Shown: piece by piece, positions 61,357 through 64,000 of the stretch
How positions within the stretch are numbered: the first letter of the stretch is position 1
Layout: the number at the start of each line of letters is the position of its first letter
Origin: Paenibacillus barcinonensis
GTDB taxonomy: Bacteria; Bacillota; Bacilli; Paenibacillales; Paenibacillaceae
Reading direction: 5' to 3'
NCBI RefSeq assembly: GCF_003217495.1
Contig: NZ_QJSW01000019.1
Coordinates: forward strand, 46,010 to 110,009
Length of the DNA stretch: 64,000 nucleotides
The notes under the pieces: model-generated
The model's input: the letters and a program-made list of their open reading frames with translations, nothing else
Database searches by the model: none
What the model was told of the DNA's origin: nothing
Made by a program: the position numbers and the translations under genes

Positions 61357-61564
61357 GATAAGCTTTGGACATTTTACGGTAAAACGCGGTTGCTCATTCG
61401 GAGCTGGCCCGTTAAACTAAAGGAAGCGGCGTTTTGCTTGACGGACAAGTCATGAGAACGCCATTTTGTTGTCAAGGATGCGGTGATTATGTCGCGTTCG
61501 GATGTCAGAATCGGATCGAACCAAGCTGGTGCAGGAACACCGGTGACAAGTAAGGAGTCTTTAC

Positions 61565-63445
61565 ATGAGTGTGCAAACACCTAATTTGGAAGAAGCGCAG
61601 GGCCTCCTGCAAAAATATTATGGCTACCCCGACTTTCGCGAGGGTCAAAAAAAGATCGTCTCCAGCCTGCTCGAATATGAGGATACGCTGGGCATTATGC
61701 CAACCGGGGGCGGGAAGTCGATCTGTTATCAGATTCCCGCTCTGTTATATCCGGGGCTGACACTGGTGGTCTCCCCGTTAATTTCATTGATGAAGGACCA
61801 GGTCGATGCACTGACGACCGCGGGCATTGCTGCCGCTTATATTAATAGTACGTTAAGCGGCCGTGAAGTGAATGAGCGCATCCGCGCGGCGCAGCGCGGT
61901 GAGCTGAAGCTGCTCTACGTCGCGCCAGAGCGACTGGAGCTGGACTGGTTCCGCGATGAGATGGGGCAGCTGCCCATCTCCTGCGTGGCTGTGGATGAGG
62001 CCCACTGTGTGTCACAGTGGGGCCATGATTTTCGGACAAGCTACCTGGCGGTAGCGCCGTTTGTGGATAGCTTGCCGGAGCGGCCGGTGGTTGCGGCCTT
62101 TACGGCGACGGCGACGCCCGAGGTCATGGGCGATATTCTGCGGCTGCTGCGTTTGCAGGACCCGCAGACGTATGTGACCGGACTTGGGCGGGATAATCTG
62201 GCGTTTAGCGTGCTGCGCGGCGAGAGCAAAAAGGATTTTGTCTTGAACTACGCGCGCGAGCATGCGAGTGAGCCAGGTATAGTATACGCTGCGACCCGTA
62301 AGGACGTGGACGATCTGCATCAGCGCCTGCTGCAGGCAGGTTTGCCGGCAGGCCGCTATCATGCAGGTATGACGGATGATGAGCGGGCGCAGAGTCAGGA
62401 AGCTTTTTTGTACGATGACATCCGGGTGATGGTTGCGACGAACGCGTTCGGGATGGGGATCGACAAATCCAACGTGCGTTATGTGCTTCATTACAGCATG
62501 CCGAAAAACATGGAGGCATATGTACAGGAAGCCGGACGTGCGGGTCGGGATGGCGAGCCGAGTCAATGCATTTTGCTTTTCGGAGCGCAGGACATTATTA
62601 CCCAGAAGTTCCTGATTGAGCAAAACCCGATGGAGGGTGACCGCAAAGCCAACGATTATCGCAAGCTGCAGCAGATGGTCGATTACTGTTATACGACCCG
62701 TTGTTTGCGCAGTGCGCAGCTGGATTACTTCGGTGAGGTGCATGAGGACAAGCCATGCGGCATTTGCAGCTCCTGTACGGACGACCGTGAGCTAGTAGAT
62801 ATGACGATTGATGCGCAAAAAATATTCAGCTGCATTCACCGCATGCGTGAACGCTATGGTGTATCTCTTGTGGCTTCGGTGCTCAAAGGTTCGCGTGCCA
62901 AAAAGGTGCTGGACTACGGCTTCGATTCCTTGCCGACATACGGGGTCATGGGCAATCGCACGGAGCGTGAAATTGCGGAGATCATCAATGTCATGGTGTC
63001 TGAAGGATATCTGATGCTGTCTGAAGGGCAGTATCCGGTGGTGCGTTTGCAGCCGCTGGCGGTGGAAGTGCTGAAAGGTCAACGCGAAGTCATGCAACGT
63101 GTCGTACGTAAAACAGCTGCCACAGCTTCCGGCACAAACTACGGCGGACGCCGTGGACGTGATGCGATGCCTTCGGCTGTGAACGAAACGGTGTTTGAGC
63201 AGTTGCGCCTGATACGCCGTGATCTGGCTGCAAAAGAACATGTTCCGTCCTACATTATCTTCAATGATGCCACCCTGCGCGAGATGAGTGTGGTATGCCC
63301 GCAGACAGAACGTGACATGCTGAGTATTAAAGGGGTCGGGGAGGTCAAGTACCGCAAGTACGGTCTGCCGTTCCTGGAATTCTTCCAGAGACAATCGGGT
63401 GAAGAAGTGGACACGGACGATGATGCTTTTTATGAATATGAGTGA
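61565..63445 (+). CDS. recQ: ATP-dependent DNA helicase RecQ
   Basis: A 626-residue helicase: motif 0 YGYPDFREGQKKI, Walker A MPTGGGKS (residues 45-52), DEAHCVSQWGHDFR from residue 144, motifs TATATPEV and ATNAFGMGIDKSNVR, motif VI QEAGRAGRDG, zinc-binding RQC part (CYTTRCLRSAQ, CGICSSC) and an HRDC domain at the end (LRLIRRDLAAKEHVPSYIIFNDATL). It unwinds DNA in recombination and repair. ATG follows AAGGAGTCTTTAC. Monocistronic. Confidence 0.96.
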   Translation: MSVQTPNLEEAQGLLQKYYGYPDFREGQKKIVSSLLEYEDTLGIMPTGGGKSICYQIPALLYPGLTLVVSPLISLMKDQVDALTTAGIAAAYINSTLSGREVNERIRAAQRGELKLLYVAPERLELDWFRDEMGQLPISCVAVDEAHCVSQWGHDFRTSYLAVAPFVDSLPERPVVAAFTATATPEVMGDILRLLRLQDPQTYVTGLGRDNLAFSVLRGESKKDFVLNYAREHASEPGIVYAATRKDVDDLHQRLLQAGLPAGRYHAGMTDDERAQSQEAFLYDDIRVMVATNAFGMGIDKSNVRYVLHYSMPKNMEAYVQEAGRAGRDGEPSQCILLFGAQDIITQKFLIEQNPMEGDRKANDYRKLQQMVDYCYTTRCLRSAQLDYFGEVHEDKPCGICSSCTDDRELVDMTIDAQKIFSCIHRMRERYGVSLVASVLKGSRAKKVLDYGFDSLPTYGVMGNRTEREIAEIINVMVSEGYLMLSEGQYPVVRLQPLAVEVLKGQREVMQRVVRKTAATASGTNYGGRRGRDAMPSAVNETVFEQLRLIRRDLAAKEHVPSYIIFNDATLREMSVVCPQTERDMLSIKGVGEVKYRKYGLPFLEFFQRQSGEEVDTDDDAFYEYE

Positions 63446-63776
63446 TATATGATAGTGATATGTCATGAGTGATCATGATAAATGACAAGAGACAAGTGAT
63501 ATCTGATCTGTAATCAGTGACTGATGCCTGAAGACCAATGCTAAACCTGAAACCAGAGCTTAAAGGAGATTACATCCAGTTCTAGGGGATAGAGATATAC
63601 TAACGTTGAAGAGATAGTTAGTAGCTACAGATAGAGTTATGGACACGACATAAATAGAAACTATTTAAATTGAACCAAAGAAAAGACATTATGTCGTTTA
63701 ACGGTCCATGATCTAAAGAAACGCTGTAATGGGGCAAGAATACCAGCCGTGGCATGCTGCTCAATTTGAAGCTGGA
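63446..63776. other. Intergenic sequence after recQ
   Basis: AT-rich, with many scattered GTGAT/ATGA words near 63446-63530 but no ordered repeat, gene or strong terminator that I can see. Confidence 0.45.
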
Positions 63777-63832
63777 ATGCTAACGATCTCCATGGAGCTT
63801 ATTTGCGCTGAATCGGGGACATTTGAAATCTA
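63777..63832. repeat. Family 1 palindromic repeat, left half only (interrupted)
   Basis: GCTAACGATCTCCATGGAGCTT matches the left outer arm of the repeats at 2441 and 29374, and the following GGGGACATTTGAAATCTA parallels CGGGCATTTGAAAGTGAA in copy B. Similarity stops at about 63832, where an inner AACGATC would be expected. Confidence 0.6.
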
Positions 63833-64000
63833 GCTATGATGAACGTAAACAAGGATAGCCCCCACATATTGCTGAGCATCGTAGGTTAAAATGGAAAGTG
63901 TCAATACCACCATTTCAGAGCTACACAGCAAAGGAGAGCTATCACTATGCAGTCTACCACAAAATTCATCGGTTTAGATGTGTCCAAAGAAAAAATTTCG
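63833..64000 (+). mobile_element. IS110-type insertion sequence, left end (partial)
   Basis: The window ends inside this element. Its left limit is inferred from where the family 1 repeat breaks off. It holds about 114 non-coding bases and then the start of an IS110-type transposase. In IS110 elements the non-coding end flanking the transposase gene encodes the guide-like bridge RNA. Confidence 0.6.
63947..64000 (+). CDS. IS110 family transposase, N-terminal fragment
   Basis: Only 18 residues are visible: MQSTTKFIGLDVSKEKIS. The FIGLDVSKE motif carries the first catalytic Asp of the RuvC-like DEDD domain of IS110 transposases. AAGGAGAG lies about nine bases upstream. The gene runs off the window, so integrity cannot be judged. 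Confidence 0.8.
   Translation, partial: MQSTTKFIGLDVSKEKIS

Noticed and set aside
62012..62743. Long minus-strand open frame inside recQ
   Set aside because: Shadow of the helicase gene; composition and lack of domain show it is not a gene.

Overview
The window looks like a chromosomal segment of a Gram-positive, spore-former-type Firmicute, most likely Paenibacillus. The reasons are strong AGGAGG-type ribosome binding sites, a T-box before thrS, a preQ1 riboswitch, MocR and YtrA-type regulators, two-component/PBP operons and palindromic intergenic repeats of a style I associate with Paenibacillus. The genus is inferred from recall, not from a search. I see no rRNA, tRNA or CRISPR array.

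Layout. 1-220 holds the tail of a clpP-like gene. 425-2379 is a self-regulated GntR/ABC-2 transporter operon behind a 47-bp palindromic operator. 2850-5327 is a divergent MocR regulator/EamA exporter pair, and 5449-7699 a divergent TetR/FAD-monooxygenase pair. A HAD phosphatase and a lipoate ligase follow on the minus strand. 10159-22086 is the main functional block, cobalamin salvage and late synthesis: cobD-cbiZ-cbiB-cobC, then a cobalamin riboswitch with terminator, then btuF-btuC-btuD-cobT-cobU-cobS-cobQ. Together these import corrinoids, remodel cobinamides (CbiZ), make and attach the aminopropanol arm, activate cobinamide and add the lower ligand. No corrin-ring genes are present. A chemoreceptor, a cystine symporter, a preQ1-controlled queuosine precursor transporter and an M24 peptidase follow. 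A decayed PQQ-type sugar dehydrogenase lies at 28702-29279.

29762-43830 is mixed housekeeping: MBL hydrolase, HEPN-like protein, SDR, T-box/thrS, a two-component system next to an M23 lipoprotein peptidase, a GNAT, two DinB proteins, a coiled-coil protein coupled to an ammonium transporter, and YwqG. 43967-49572 is the most interesting accessory region. A response regulator and histidine kinase are followed by a kinase-less paralogue of the same kinase and a class A PBP, and a shared TAAGAAGT box precedes both transcription units.

49706-63445 carries a DUF2569 membrane protein, a split ThrE exporter, an Sm-like small protein, an ECF sigma/DUF4179 anti-sigma pair with a readable autoregulatory promoter, a GNAT-Nudix fusion, an orphan FlgB, SpeD, YpsA, an RluA-type synthase, an ABC exporter remnant lacking its Walker B region, a secreted unknown and RecQ. 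The window ends inside an IS110-type element that seems to have landed in a copy of the palindromic repeat family.
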